From VGSG01 sp040756375 (lineage in GTDB: Bacteria > Desulfobacterota > Desulfomonilia > Desulfomonilales > Desulfomonilaceae), in assembly GCA_040756375.1 (NCBI GenBank), contig JBFLZC010000011.1, positions 1-64,000 on the forward strand: a stretch of 64,000 nucleotides of DNA, written 5' to 3'. A program made the position numbers and the translations under genes. Under the pieces are notes generated by a model. That model did no database searches. It was not told where the DNA came from and saw only the letters and a program-made list of their open reading frames with translations. Within the stretch, counting starts at the first letter, position 1, and every line of letters starts with the position of its first letter. This document shows positions 43,823-53,075 of the stretch, piece after piece.

Positions 43823-44170
43823 TCAGGCTCTTTTGGGTGAAGCAGCGTCTTTGCCCTCTCCCTTTCTCGCCACGATCTTCCGAGAAATCTCTCGCACTTG
43901 CTCCGGGTAAGCTGCGGCTAACGCCAACAAGACCCTAGCAGGCCCATCAGGCACACGGCGCTTTTGTTCCCAATTTTGCAGCGTTCTCACACTGATACCA
44001 AGCATTCTAGCGAACTCCGGCTGCGAGATCTTGAGCTTCCCTCGAATCCCTTTCGCATCAGGGACCTTCACCTTCACCTCAAAAACTCGAGAGAGGCGAC
44101 CCGATCCCTTCAGGTAAGCAGCTCCCTGCTTCACTCCTTCCATCATCTTGTCAAAGCGATCGTCGTTCAC
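43823..44170 (-). CDS. higA: HigA-like XRE-family antitoxin
   Basis: The product has 115 residues. A helix-turn-helix of the XRE/HigA type is in LKISQPEFARMLGISVRTLQNWEQKRRVPDGPARVLL, with a short N-terminal part likely to bind the toxin. The start is GTG 44170 and overlaps the toxin gene stop in GTGA; toxin-first order is usual for HigBA. Autoregulation of the operon is expected by family. Confidence 0.85.
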   Translation of the reverse strand: MNDDRFDKMMEGVKQGAAYLKGSGRLSRVFEVKVKVPDAKGIRGKLKISQPEFARMLGISVRTLQNWEQKRRVPDGPARVLLALAAAYPEQVREISRKIVARKGEGKDAASPKRA

Positions 44171-44538
44171 GGGTATTCCTTCCTGACGTATGACGTCAAC
44201 ATCTTGTACTGCTTTGGCGTCAAATCGTCACTTTCGTTCTTTGCGAAGAGGTCAAGCAAGAGGATCTTGTTCTGCTTGACAGCCCAGTAATACAAGATCC
44301 GGATGCCTCTCCTTTTGCCGCGTCCCTCCGCTTTCCACCGCAGTTTTCGAAGGCCCTTGCATCCGGGAATGAGGTCTCCTGTCGCGGGGTCGGCGGCCAA
44401 CAGGGTCTGCACTTCTCTATATTCATGGTCCGGGAGGTGCTTGAGTAATGCCTCTGTAAACACAGGCATCTCGACAAACACTATCGTCTTCTCACGATAC
44501 GTCATTGGCGTACTGACGTCAAGGGGTCTCTTGCCCAT
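44167..44538 (-). CDS. higB: HigB/RelE-family toxin
   Basis: The product has 123 residues from ATG 44538, or 112 from ATG 44505, where MTYREKTIVFVEMPVFTEAL begins as typical for HigB2-like toxins. YREVQTLLAADPATGDLIPGCKGLRKLRW and GRGKRRGIRILYYWAVKQNKILLLDLFAKNE match the RelE fold with basic residues for mRNA cleavage. Palindromic TGACGTCA-like sequence just inside the 5' end may be an operator. Next gene is the antitoxin, overlapping by 4 nt. Confidence 0.82.
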   Translation of the reverse strand: MGKRPLDVSTPMTYREKTIVFVEMPVFTEALLKHLPDHEYREVQTLLAADPATGDLIPGCKGLRKLRWKAEGRGKRRGIRILYYWAVKQNKILLLDLFAKNESDDLTPKQYKMLTSYVRKEYP

Positions 44539-44627
44539 AGTGATGGCTCACCAAGTCCGCCGCTAACCCATACTCTGCGCAATTTTCTCCCATCTGTCGG
44601 GGGTCGCCGGCCTACCGACACAGTCCC

Positions 44628-45437
44628 TCACGCGCTGAGGAGAAACTTTGCTGCGTTCTTGAAGACTGCTATTCCCTGCCCTTCTTCGGGGAGGTCTTCG
44701 CGGGTCCAGTGAGGATGGTTGGTTCGATGGTTGAAGGCTTCCGGGTGGGGCATGAGGCCGAAGACTCTGCCGGTAGGGTCGCACACCCCCGCAATGGCAT
44801 CACGGGAACCATTCGGGTTGTCTGGATATTCCATCGTCGGCTCACCGGTCTCGGGCGACGCGTATCTCACTGCAGCCTGATGCGATTCCACCAGGTTGCG
44901 CGTGGTCTGTTCGTCGGGCCCGATTATCTTGCCCTCTCCGTGGCGAACCGGCAGGTAAAGACGGTCAATTCCCTTGGTAAATATGCAAGGCGATTTCGGA
45001 TCGATCGCAAGGTGCACCCAGCGATCCTCGAACCGGCCGCGCTCGTTCGCGGTGAGCGTAATTCGCCGCGCGGTGTAGTCTCCATCGGACGCGGGCAACA
45101 TGCCCAGCTTCACCAGTAGTTGGAACCCATTGCAGATGCCCAGAATAAGGCCGCCTCGAATGACAAATTGAACCAGGCGATCGATCAGCCGCTCTGAATT
45201 CACCTTGGAATGTCGAATCCGGTTCGCACAGGCCTGCGCGGCACCCAGGTCGTCTCCGTCGAGGAAGCCTCCGGGAAACGCGATGCACTGATAGTCCGCG
45301 GGATCCACTTCGCCCTTGGCAAGGAGGTTCAGGTGCACCAGGTCGATCTGCTGGAATCCGCCTAGTTCCAGGGCCCTGCGGGTCTCCAGTTCGCAATTGA
45401 TGCCGTGTCCAGTTGGGACCAGAGCTTTCAGTTTCAT
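44628..45437 (-). CDS. purQ: Phosphoribosylformylglycinamidine synthase, glutaminase subunit
   Basis: The product has 269 residues from ATG 45437 (AAGGGAT upstream). Nucleophile Cys is in LILGICNGFQLLVKLG; the catalytic His is in GLMPHPEAFNHR; CIAFPGGFLDGDDLGAAQA matches the PurQ/PurL glutaminase. It supplies ammonia for the fourth step of purine synthesis and acts with PurL, which is not in the window. At 269 residues it is longer than B. subtilis-type PurQ and resembles the longer form seen in delta-proteobacteria-related groups. It lies 97 bp downstream of nuoN on the same strand. Confidence 0.88.
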   Translation of the reverse strand: MKLKALVPTGHGINCELETRRALELGGFQQIDLVHLNLLAKGEVDPADYQCIAFPGGFLDGDDLGAAQACANRIRHSKVNSERLIDRLVQFVIRGGLILGICNGFQLLVKLGMLPASDGDYTARRITLTANERGRFEDRWVHLAIDPKSPCIFTKGIDRLYLPVRHGEGKIIGPDEQTTRNLVESHQAAVRYASPETGEPTMEYPDNPNGSRDAIAGVCDPTGRVFGLMPHPEAFNHRTNHPHWTREDLPEEGQGIAVFKNAAKFLLSA

Positions 45438-45534
45438 GGATGATCCCTTTACCCTCCGAACACACGACAGCGCAAGAGCAAAAATTTGCCCCGCCCGATG
45501 ATAGCGCTTTCCGCGCTCTCGTTCCAGGGGATCG

Positions 45535-46980
45535 TTAAAAGAGCGGTTTGACCGACTCCAGGGCCAGCCCCAAATAGGTCGTTGGGAAGAGGCCGATATA
45601 GAGCACACCGGCTGTGGAAATGATCAAAGCCGCCGCGGTGGCAGGAGAAAACTGGAGCGCTGCCGGCTGGGTTTCAGGGGCTTCCATGTACATCTTCATG
45701 ATGACCCGGAAATAGTAAAAAACCGACACCATACTGGTGAGCACGGCAATAATGACGAGCCAGATATAACCTTGAGCCAAAGCAGCGCTGAAGATAGTGA
45801 ACTTACCGATAAACCCTGCGGTCGGCGGAATTCCGGCTAATGAAAACATGAAAATAGCCATGGCGACAGCGAGCAGCGGGTTTGAATTCCCCAGCCCCCG
45901 GTAGTCTTCCAGCATGATCCTGGCTTCGCCCTTTCTGCCCACTAGAGCTACGATTCCGAAAGCTCCCAGGTTGGTAAAAGTGTACGCGAGCAGGTAATAG
46001 AGGACGCCCGAAAGACCTGCCTTTCCTCCTGCGATCATCCCGATGAGAATGTAACCCGCGTGCGCGATACTGGAGTATGCGAGCATTCGCTTGATATTCT
46101 CCTGGACCAGCGCGGCCACGTTGCCCAGGATCATGGTCAACACAGCCAGCACCCACAGGACTTGCGTCCAGTTGACCTGAAATTGCGAAAGAGCCTCGAA
46201 GAAGACCCGCACGAACGCTGCAAATGCCGCGGCCTTCACGCCCACTGACATAAATGCGGTCAGCGGCGTGGGCGCACCGTCGTACACGTCAGGCGTCCAC
46301 ATGTGGAACGGGACCGCGGATATTTTGAAGCAAAAGCCAACTAGCAGCAGGCCCATGCCGGCCTTGGCCAGTAAGCTCACCTGCCCTGCCAGGAAGTACT
46401 TAGCGATCCCACTCAACGTCAGTGTTCCCGCAGCGCCGAAGAGAAGAGCCGCCCCGTACAAGAACATCCCGCTCGCGAAGCCGCCCAAAATCAGGTATTT
46501 CATGGCGGCTTCTTTGGATTTGATGCTCTCCGGCAGTCCGCCGACAAGTATGTAGATGGAGATGGAAAGCGTTTCCAGGCCGATATAAATCATCAGGATA
46601 TGATTGCCCCCGACCATGAACATCATGCCCGCGGCGGCAAAGAGCACGAGCACGAAGTACTCGTACATCTCGATCCCTTCATCCTCCAGGTACCGCACGG
46701 ACATCAGAATGGTCAGAGCTGCCGCGATCAGAATCACGATGTTCAGGAACCAGGAGTACGCATCCACTGCCAGCATATTGGAGAATGCGCTGTTTTGCGT
46801 AAAACGCAGAGGATAATTTGCGATAAGGGCAGCAACTATTCCCGCAATGCTGACCGCGCAGGACATCGCCAATACGCTGCGACGCACAAACCAGCCTACA
46901 ACGAGGATAACCATGCCCGCAGCGCACAACAGCAACTCTGGAAGAATACCGGCAAAGGCTATTTCGGGTAAGGAAATCAT
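45535..46980 (-). CDS. nuoN: NADH-quinone oxidoreductase subunit N
   Basis: The product has 481 residues and about 14 membrane helices. An antiporter-like proton channel with the conserved Glu in LMIYIGLETLSISIYILVGG and Lys in FKISAVPFHMWTPDVYDGAP. It is the last gene of the complex I operon and lies 24 bp after nuoM. Sits in the membrane arm next to NuoM. Confidence 0.94.
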   Translation of the reverse strand: MISLPEIAFAGILPELLLCAAGMVILVVGWFVRRSVLAMSCAVSIAGIVAALIANYPLRFTQNSAFSNMLAVDAYSWFLNIVILIAAALTILMSVRYLEDEGIEMYEYFVLVLFAAAGMMFMVGGNHILMIYIGLETLSISIYILVGGLPESIKSKEAAMKYLILGGFASGMFLYGAALLFGAAGTLTLSGIAKYFLAGQVSLLAKAGMGLLLVGFCFKISAVPFHMWTPDVYDGAPTPLTAFMSVGVKAAAFAAFVRVFFEALSQFQVNWTQVLWVLAVLTMILGNVAALVQENIKRMLAYSSIAHAGYILIGMIAGGKAGLSGVLYYLLAYTFTNLGAFGIVALVGRKGEARIMLEDYRGLGNSNPLLAVAMAIFMFSLAGIPPTAGFIGKFTIFSAALAQGYIWLVIIAVLTSMVSVFYYFRVIMKMYMEAPETQPAALQFSPATAAALIISTAGVLYIGLFPTTYLGLALESVKPLF

Positions 46981-47004
46981 CCCCTATGCTCCTGATTACA
47001 TCTA

Positions 47005-48594
47005 TCAGCGATCATTCGCCGCACTCTGAGATTGGTTCTGCACTGCCAGCTTCAGTGCGGTGAGCTTCTTTCCGCTCTCCTGGTCGAGGACCGCGGCCTT
47101 CTTCACTTCGACCTGTTTCAAGAATTGCTTAACTGAAGGTTCCATCGGCTTCAGAAACGTGTCCGGGTAAACCCCGATCCAGACCACAAAGATCACCAGC
47201 GGCGCGAGCACCACGATTTCCCGATAGTTCAAGTCTTTGAGGCCGATATTCTTAGGATTGGTGAGTGGGCCGAACATGACCCTCTGGAACATCCACAACA
47301 TGTAGACCGCGGCAAATATCACACCTGTCGCGGCCAGCACCGCAAACCAGGGATGCACCTCAAAGGTGCCCAGCAGGATCAGAAATTCTCCCACGAACCC
47401 GTTGAGCCCCGGCAATCCGATGGACGAAAGGGTAAAGATCATGAAGAAGACCGCGAAGAGCGGCATGACTCTCGAAATTCCACCGTAATCCTCGATGAGC
47501 CTCGTGTGTCGCCGTTCGTAGATGATCCCAACGATGAGGAAGAGAGCGCCGGTGCTCAACCCGTGGTTGATCATCTGGAGGATGCTGCCTTCCACTCCGC
47601 GAACGTTGAACGCGAACATCCCCAGCATCACGAATCCCAGGTGGCTTACGCTGGAAAAGGCCACGAGCCTCTTCACGTCCACCTGAACCATCGCGACCCA
47701 CGCTCCGTAGATGATACCGATGAGCGCGAGGACCATGATCCACCAGGTCGAATCAATGGCCGCGTTGGGGAATAGCGGTATGGCAAAGCGGATAAATCCG
47801 TAGGTGCCCATTTTGAGCAGGACTGCGGCAAGAACCACACTGCCCACGGTCGGCGCTTCGGTGTGCGCGTCCGGAAGCCACGTGTGGAACGGAAACATGG
47901 GCACTTTGATGGCAAATGCGAGGAAGAACGCGAGGAACATCCACACCTGGGCATAAATGGGAACCGGGAATTCATAGAGCTTCAGCAGATCGAAGGTATA
48001 CTCTCCCGATGTGCTGCCCGCCATGAGGTAGAGCACCAAAATGGCGACCAGCATCAGCAGGCTTCCCACGATGGTGTACAGCACGAACTTGATCGCAGCG
48101 TAGAGCTTCCGGGCCGGGTTTCCCCACACTCCGATAAGCAGGTACATGGGAATGAGCATCACTTCCCAGAAGACATAGAAAAGGAAAAGATCCAGCGAGA
48201 CAAAGACTCCCATCATGCCGGTTTGGAGCACCAGCAGGGAGATCAGGAACTCTTTGACCCTGTACTTGATGTCGTCCCACGAAGCCAGGATCACAATCGG
48301 TCCCAAGAGGCCAGTGAGCAGCACCAGGAAGAGGCTGATTCCGTCGATCCCGAGCTTGTACGAAATCCCCCACGTCGGCACCCAGACGTGATACTCGGTC
48401 ATTTGCATGGCTGCCGAGCTCGCGTCGAAGAAATAGTACACCGCGGCTGACGCAGCCAAATCCAGCAGCATGAAGACCAGCGCGATCGTGCGCATGAGCG
48501 ACTCATACGCCCTGCCCACAAAGAGCAGGATTACCGCGGCCACGAGGGGAATGAAGACCACAAGGCTCAGCAATGGCAAGGATGCAAGATCCAT
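47005..48594 (-). CDS. nuoM: NADH-quinone oxidoreductase subunit M
   Basis: The product has 529 residues from ATG 48594, with GGAGG about 10 nt upstream; the frame is open earlier but without membrane character. An antiporter-like subunit: Glu in FLFYVFWEVMLIPMYLLIG, Lys in FAIKVPMFPFHTWLPDAHTEAPT and Lys in QVDVKRLVAFSSVSHLG. It pumps protons in the distal membrane arm. The C-terminal 60 residues are a charged tail (KQFLKQVEVKKAAVLDQESG) longer than usual. Confidence 0.94.
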   Translation of the reverse strand: MDLASLPLLSLVVFIPLVAAVILLFVGRAYESLMRTIALVFMLLDLAASAAVYYFFDASSAAMQMTEYHVWVPTWGISYKLGIDGISLFLVLLTGLLGPIVILASWDDIKYRVKEFLISLLVLQTGMMGVFVSLDLFLFYVFWEVMLIPMYLLIGVWGNPARKLYAAIKFVLYTIVGSLLMLVAILVLYLMAGSTSGEYTFDLLKLYEFPVPIYAQVWMFLAFFLAFAIKVPMFPFHTWLPDAHTEAPTVGSVVLAAVLLKMGTYGFIRFAIPLFPNAAIDSTWWIMVLALIGIIYGAWVAMVQVDVKRLVAFSSVSHLGFVMLGMFAFNVRGVEGSILQMINHGLSTGALFLIVGIIYERRHTRLIEDYGGISRVMPLFAVFFMIFTLSSIGLPGLNGFVGEFLILLGTFEVHPWFAVLAATGVIFAAVYMLWMFQRVMFGPLTNPKNIGLKDLNYREIVVLAPLVIFVVWIGVYPDTFLKPMEPSVKQFLKQVEVKKAAVLDQESGKKLTALKLAVQNQSQSAANDR

Positions 48595-48614
48595 GGAAGG
48601 CATTCCTCCATGCA

Positions 48615-50537
48615 TTATCGAAATACCAGGTAACCGATGACCGCGAGCACGCCCAAGAGTAGCGACAACGCATAATCGCGAATCAGACCTGTTTGCAGTC
48701 GGCGTAACCCGCTGCCCCATTCTCTGACGAGCGCAGCCATTCCATTGACGATCCCGTCAATGACCGCGTCATCAAAGTATTTCCAGAGGAACCGGGAAAA
48801 ACGGACGATTGAGTTCACAAAGAGAAAATCGTAGAGCTCGTCTATCCAGTACTTGTTGTAAACCAGCGTGTGCAGGCCCTTGAATTCCTTGATCACCTCG
48901 TCCGGCACCGCCGGATCGGTGATGTACATCCACCGGGCCAGGAGTAGACCTACCACTGCAATTCCCAGGGAGATGCCCATCAGGCCCAATTCCAGTCCCA
49001 GACTGTGGTGTCCGCCGTGAGCGCCTGCCTCGATAATGGATTTGGCAGGTGCAAAGACCGGAGCAAGAAAGTCGCCAAACACATGCATATGCGGGATGAT
49101 TGGGATGCCCACGAGGCCCCCGACGAGCGATAGGACAGCCAACACAACCAGCGGAACCACCATGATCGGCGGAGATTCGTGCAGATGATGGGCCGCATGC
49201 GGTTCAACTCTTGATTCGCCATAGAAGGTCATGAAGACACTGCGGAACATATAAAATGACGTGACGATTGCTGCCACCGCGCCCAAAATCCAGAATCCGA
49301 GGTGTTTCTCAAATGCGTAGAACAGGATCTCGTCCTTGCTGAAGAACCCCGCAAAGGGAAATATCCCTGCAATGGCCAGCGTTCCGAAGATATAGGTGCC
49401 ATGAGTCCAGGGAAGCTGTTTCCTCAAGCCACCCATCTTGCGCATGTCGAGCTCGCCGGACATGGCGTGCATGACGCTTCCTGCGGCCATGAACAAGAGG
49501 GCTTTGAAAAAAGCATGGGTCATCAGGTGGAAGATCCCCGAAGCGAATGCCCCAACGCCACACGCCATGAACATGTACCCAAGCTGGCTGATGGTGGAAT
49601 AAGCTAGCACTCGCTTGATGTCGAACTGGGTCACGCCGATGGTAGCCGCGTAAAGCGCCGTGGCTCCGCCGATAACCGCAACAGTGTACAGCGAGATGGG
49701 CGCCATCGCGAAGAGCACGCTGCACCGCGCGACCATATAGACTCCCGCGGTGACCATTGTGGCAGCGTGAATGAGGGCGCTGACCGGAGTGGGACCTTCC
49801 ATCGCGTCCGGGAGCCACGTATAGAGCGGTATTTGCGCTGACTTGCCCGTTGCTCCCACGAAGAGTAGCAGGGTAATGCCCGTGACCAGGATTCCGCCTT
49901 GTACGAGTTGCTTGGGCGCTGCGGCAAAGATCTCGGTATAGTTGAAGGTGCCGAAGGTCACGAAGAGCAGGAACATGCCCAGCATGAACCCGAAGTCTCC
50001 AACCCGGTTTACCACAAATGCTTTCTTGCCCGCGTCTGCTGCGGATTTCTTCTCATAGTAGTAGCCGATGAGCAGGTAGGAGCAGAGGCCCACGCCTTCC
50101 CAGCCCACGAACATCAGCAGGAAATTGTTGGCTGACACCAAGATGAGCATGGAGAACACGAAGAGGTTTAGGTAGCAAAAATACCGTCGGTAACCCACCT
50201 CGCCGTGCATGTACCCGATCGAATAAACGTGGATGATAAAACCGACGCCGCTCACCACCATCAGCATGACCATGCTGAGCGGATCCATGAGGAAACCCAC
50301 GGGGACATTCAGGTTCCCTGAAACGATCCACGTGTACACGATCTTTTCCACGGATCGGGAGGCCGGATCGGTCGCAAGAAGCTCTTTGAGGATCAAACAT
50401 GCCACCACGAAGGACGCTCCCACGGAGAGCGAGCCCACCCATCCATTGACCTTTTCGGGCCACTCCCTGCCAAATACGGCGTTCAGGAAAAAGCCGATCA
50501 GCGGAAAGAGAGGAATCAACCAGACCAGATCAAACAT
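48615..50537 (-). CDS. nuoL: NADH-quinone oxidoreductase subunit L
   Basis: The product has 640 residues, full length. Antiporter-like core with Glu in FLLMFVGWEGVGLCSYLLIG and QIPLYTWLPDAMEGPTPVSALIHAATMV, QFDIKRVLAYSTISQLGYM, followed by the long C-terminal lateral helix region that clamps NuoM and NuoN. GGGAG lies about 8 nt before ATG 50537. Confidence 0.95.
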   Translation of the reverse strand: MFDLVWLIPLFPLIGFFLNAVFGREWPEKVNGWVGSLSVGASFVVACLILKELLATDPASRSVEKIVYTWIVSGNLNVPVGFLMDPLSMVMLMVVSGVGFIIHVYSIGYMHGEVGYRRYFCYLNLFVFSMLILVSANNFLLMFVGWEGVGLCSYLLIGYYYEKKSAADAGKKAFVVNRVGDFGFMLGMFLLFVTFGTFNYTEIFAAAPKQLVQGGILVTGITLLLFVGATGKSAQIPLYTWLPDAMEGPTPVSALIHAATMVTAGVYMVARCSVLFAMAPISLYTVAVIGGATALYAATIGVTQFDIKRVLAYSTISQLGYMFMACGVGAFASGIFHLMTHAFFKALLFMAAGSVMHAMSGELDMRKMGGLRKQLPWTHGTYIFGTLAIAGIFPFAGFFSKDEILFYAFEKHLGFWILGAVAAIVTSFYMFRSVFMTFYGESRVEPHAAHHLHESPPIMVVPLVVLAVLSLVGGLVGIPIIPHMHVFGDFLAPVFAPAKSIIEAGAHGGHHSLGLELGLMGISLGIAVVGLLLARWMYITDPAVPDEVIKEFKGLHTLVYNKYWIDELYDFLFVNSIVRFSRFLWKYFDDAVIDGIVNGMAALVREWGSGLRRLQTGLIRDYALSLLLGVLAVIGYLVFR

Positions 50538-50611
50538 TCCAGGCTCCCAATCTCAGTTTAGACGAGTGATGCCACAGCGGGTCATACACGCACCCGAGTG
50601 GCGTTCGCGGC

Positions 50612-50914
50612 CTACCACTTCATAATCCGAAGGTCTTCGATACTGGTGGTGCCCTTCTGCCTGAAGATGGCCACCGCGATGGCCAGACCAACCGCGACTT
50701 CCGCGGCTGCAACCACCATGATGAAGAGAACGATCACCTGCCCTTCTACGGAACCCAGATAACGCGCAAACGCCACAAAGGCCAGGTTTACCGCATTCAA
50801 CATCAGTTCGAGGCACATGAGCACCACGATGATCTGCGCACGCACCATCACGCCCACAGCCCCGAGAAAGAAAAGGATCGCGGACAACACCAGATAGTGA
50901 TCTAAGGTAAGCAT
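50612..50914 (-). CDS. nuoK: NADH-quinone oxidoreductase subunit K
   Basis: The product has 100 residues with three membrane helices. Glu residues in VLMCLELMLNAVNLAF and in MVVAAAEVAVGLAIA are the conserved intramembrane carboxylates of the E-channel. AGGAAAGAG precedes the ATG. Confidence 0.94.
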   Translation of the reverse strand: MLTLDHYLVLSAILFFLGAVGVMVRAQIIVVLMCLELMLNAVNLAFVAFARYLGSVEGQVIVLFIMVVAAAEVAVGLAIAVAIFRQKGTTSIEDLRIMKW

Positions 50915-50962
50915 GTCTCTTTCCTACACAAACAGAAGTCCGGCTCCGGCAGGTTGATCGCC

Positions 50963-51463
50963 TTACCGGCTTTTCCGGACCAGGACTACCGCCCCGATGA
51001 TGGCCGCAAGGAGCAGCACCGACGCAATCTCGAACGGAAGTAAATACGTGGTGAAGAGCTCCCGTGCAACCAGTTCCGTGTTCGAAAGCTGCTGGGCAGC
51101 CTGCGCCTTAGGAATCGCCGGCTCGCCACTGAGTTTGAATACGGTCAAGATAATGCCGAAAATCGCAAATGCCACGAGCGCACCGGCCCAACCTCGCACC
51201 GCGGTCAACTGACTGAGCAGATCGGCCTGGGTGATGTTGACCAACATCACCACAAAGAGGAACAAGACCATGACCGCGCCCGCATAGACGATTAGCTGGA
51301 CCATAGCGATGAATTCCGCGTGGAGCTGCAGCATCAAACACGCTACACCGATCATGGTGAGAATCATAAAGAGCACATTGTGCAACGGCCTGCGCAGAAA
51401 GACTACGAAGACGGCCGAAACGACCACAATGAACGAGAGAATGTAAAAGTAAGCAAGTTCCAT
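50963..51463 (-). CDS. nuoJ: NADH-quinone oxidoreductase subunit J
   Basis: The product has 166 residues with five membrane helices. RRPLHNVLFMILTMIGVACLML and FIAMVQLIVYAGAVMVLFLFVVML are typical, including the pi-bulge helix region. It lies between nuoI and nuoK, the usual order. Confidence 0.93.
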   Translation of the reverse strand: MELAYFYILSFIVVVSAVFVVFLRRPLHNVLFMILTMIGVACLMLQLHAEFIAMVQLIVYAGAVMVLFLFVVMLVNITQADLLSQLTAVRGWAGALVAFAIFGIILTVFKLSGEPAIPKAQAAQQLSNTELVARELFTTYLLPFEIASVLLLAAIIGAVVLVRKSR

Positions 51464-51496
51464 GAATATTCCCCCGACCTCCCAGGGTAAGTGGTG

Positions 51497-51934
51497 TTAA
51501 CCGGCCTTTCTCTTCTCGACGACGTAACGCTCTTGCGGAGGCTGCAGCAAGGCCTCCTTGTCGTAGATGAGATCCTCGCGAGTATATTCCGACAGCTCAT
51601 AGGCCGCGGTCATCTCAATGGCTTCCTTCGGGCAGACCTCGACGCAATGGCCGCACCAGATGCATCTTCCCATGTCCAACACGTAGCTCTCCGGGTACTT
51701 GCGGTTGTCCGGCTCAGCGGCTGCCACGATGCTGATGCACTGTGCAGGGCACACCGTCGCACACAACATGCACGCCACGCACTTGATCTTGCCTGAAGAA
51801 TGCACCTTCAAGACGTGCCTGCCTCGCCATCGCCGGGCCAACTGGAGTTTTTCCTCCGGATACTGGGTGGTTACTTTCTTCGAGAACAGATATTTCAAGG
51901 TAACTTTCAGTCCCTGCAACAATGGGATGATCAT
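51497..51934 (-). CDS. nuoI: NADH-quinone oxidoreductase subunit I
   Basis: The product has 145 residues from ATG 51934 (GAGGT upstream); ATG 51976 in frame is an alternative. Two 4Fe-4S motifs, CVACMLCATVCP and CIWCGHCVEVCP, both with all four Cys (clusters N6a and N6b). They pass electrons toward NuoB. A membrane-facing N-terminal helix (IIPLLQGLKVTLKYLF) fits. Confidence 0.94.
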   Translation of the reverse strand: MIIPLLQGLKVTLKYLFSKKVTTQYPEEKLQLARRWRGRHVLKVHSSGKIKCVACMLCATVCPAQCISIVAAAEPDNRKYPESYVLDMGRCIWCGHCVEVCPKEAIEMTAAYELSEYTREDLIYDKEALLQPPQERYVVEKRKAG

Positions 51935-52010
51935 CTGCTGAAACCTCGCTTGATCCCTGAAGATCGAATATCGCATCCCGGGCGCCGAGTGTCGGTCACC
52001 CGTTCCATTG

Positions 52011-53054
52011 CTAGAAGCCCCGGCCCGTGGACTGGAGCCAAACGGTATAGATGAAGGCCGTCACCATAATGTTGATCAACCCTGCGGGCAAGAGCACTTT
52101 CCATCCAAAGGCCATTACCCGATCATAGCGTAGACGAGGATATGTCGCCCTGACCCATATGAAGAAGAAGACGAAGAAGAAGGTCTTGCCCATGAACCAG
52201 ACGATGGGGGGCAAAATCGGTCCCTGCCAGCCCCCGAAGAAAAGCGTGGCGATAAGTGCGCTCAGAAAGAGGAGATGCGCATACTCACCCAAATAGAAGA
52301 GGGCGAACTTCATCGAACTGTATTCGGTTTGATAGCCCGCCACCAGCTCGTTCTCGCATTCGATTACGTCAAAGGGTGTCCGGCAAATTTCCGCGGTTCC
52401 GGCAATGAGGAAGAGAAGGAATCCTACCGGCTGCCTGAACACGAACCATTTCCACACACTGCTTTGGCTCTCTACGATATCCACCAGGCTCAGGGTGCCC
52501 GCTATCATAAGCACGCCCAAAACCGCGAGGCTCAGACCCAGTTCATAGCTGATCATCTGGGCGCCGGTGCGGATGCCTCCAAGGAGTGAATACTTGCTGT
52601 TGGAAGCCCATCCGCCCAGGATCACGCCGTATGCGCCCAGAGACGATATAGCGAAGATGAACAGAATGCCCACATTGATGTCAGCGATCACGCCCGTATT
52701 GAGGCCGTACTGCTCTGCCATTGGGCCCAAGAGCCGCTCCAGACCAAGGCCTTTTGCAAAGGGAATAACTCCGAACGGAATCAGCGCACACGATACGACG
52801 ATAATCGGGGCGACGATGTACACGATCCGGTTGGCCTTGGTCACCGTGATGTCTTCTTTTAAAAAGAGCTTGATTCCGTCGGCGAGCGGCTGCAACAGCC
52901 CCCAGGGTCCGACCCTATTGGGTCCAATCCGCACCTGTATCCAGGCCACAAGCTTGCGCTCCAGAAGCGTGGTATACGCTATGAAGGTCAGGACCGCGCC
53001 CAGGACCAGCAAAACCTTGACCACGACCAATATCATGGGAATGGCGGCATCCAT
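52011..53054 (-). CDS. nuoH: NADH-quinone oxidoreductase subunit H
   Basis: The product has 347 residues with eight membrane helices. Signatures: LERKLVAWIQVRIGPNRVGPWGLLQPLADGIKLF and the quinone-site loops AEICRTPFDVIECENELVAGYQTEYSS and FLSALIATLFFGGW. It forms the heel of the complex with the quinone chamber. Confidence 0.95.
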   Translation of the reverse strand: MDAAIPMILVVVKVLLVLGAVLTFIAYTTLLERKLVAWIQVRIGPNRVGPWGLLQPLADGIKLFLKEDITVTKANRIVYIVAPIIVVSCALIPFGVIPFAKGLGLERLLGPMAEQYGLNTGVIADINVGILFIFAISSLGAYGVILGGWASNSKYSLLGGIRTGAQMISYELGLSLAVLGVLMIAGTLSLVDIVESQSSVWKWFVFRQPVGFLLFLIAGTAEICRTPFDVIECENELVAGYQTEYSSMKFALFYLGEYAHLLFLSALIATLFFGGWQGPILPPIVWFMGKTFFFVFFFIWVRATYPRLRYDRVMAFGWKVLLPAGLINIMVTAFIYTVWLQSTGRGF

Positions 53055-53075
53055 TCGTTCAACCTCTCGTCATTC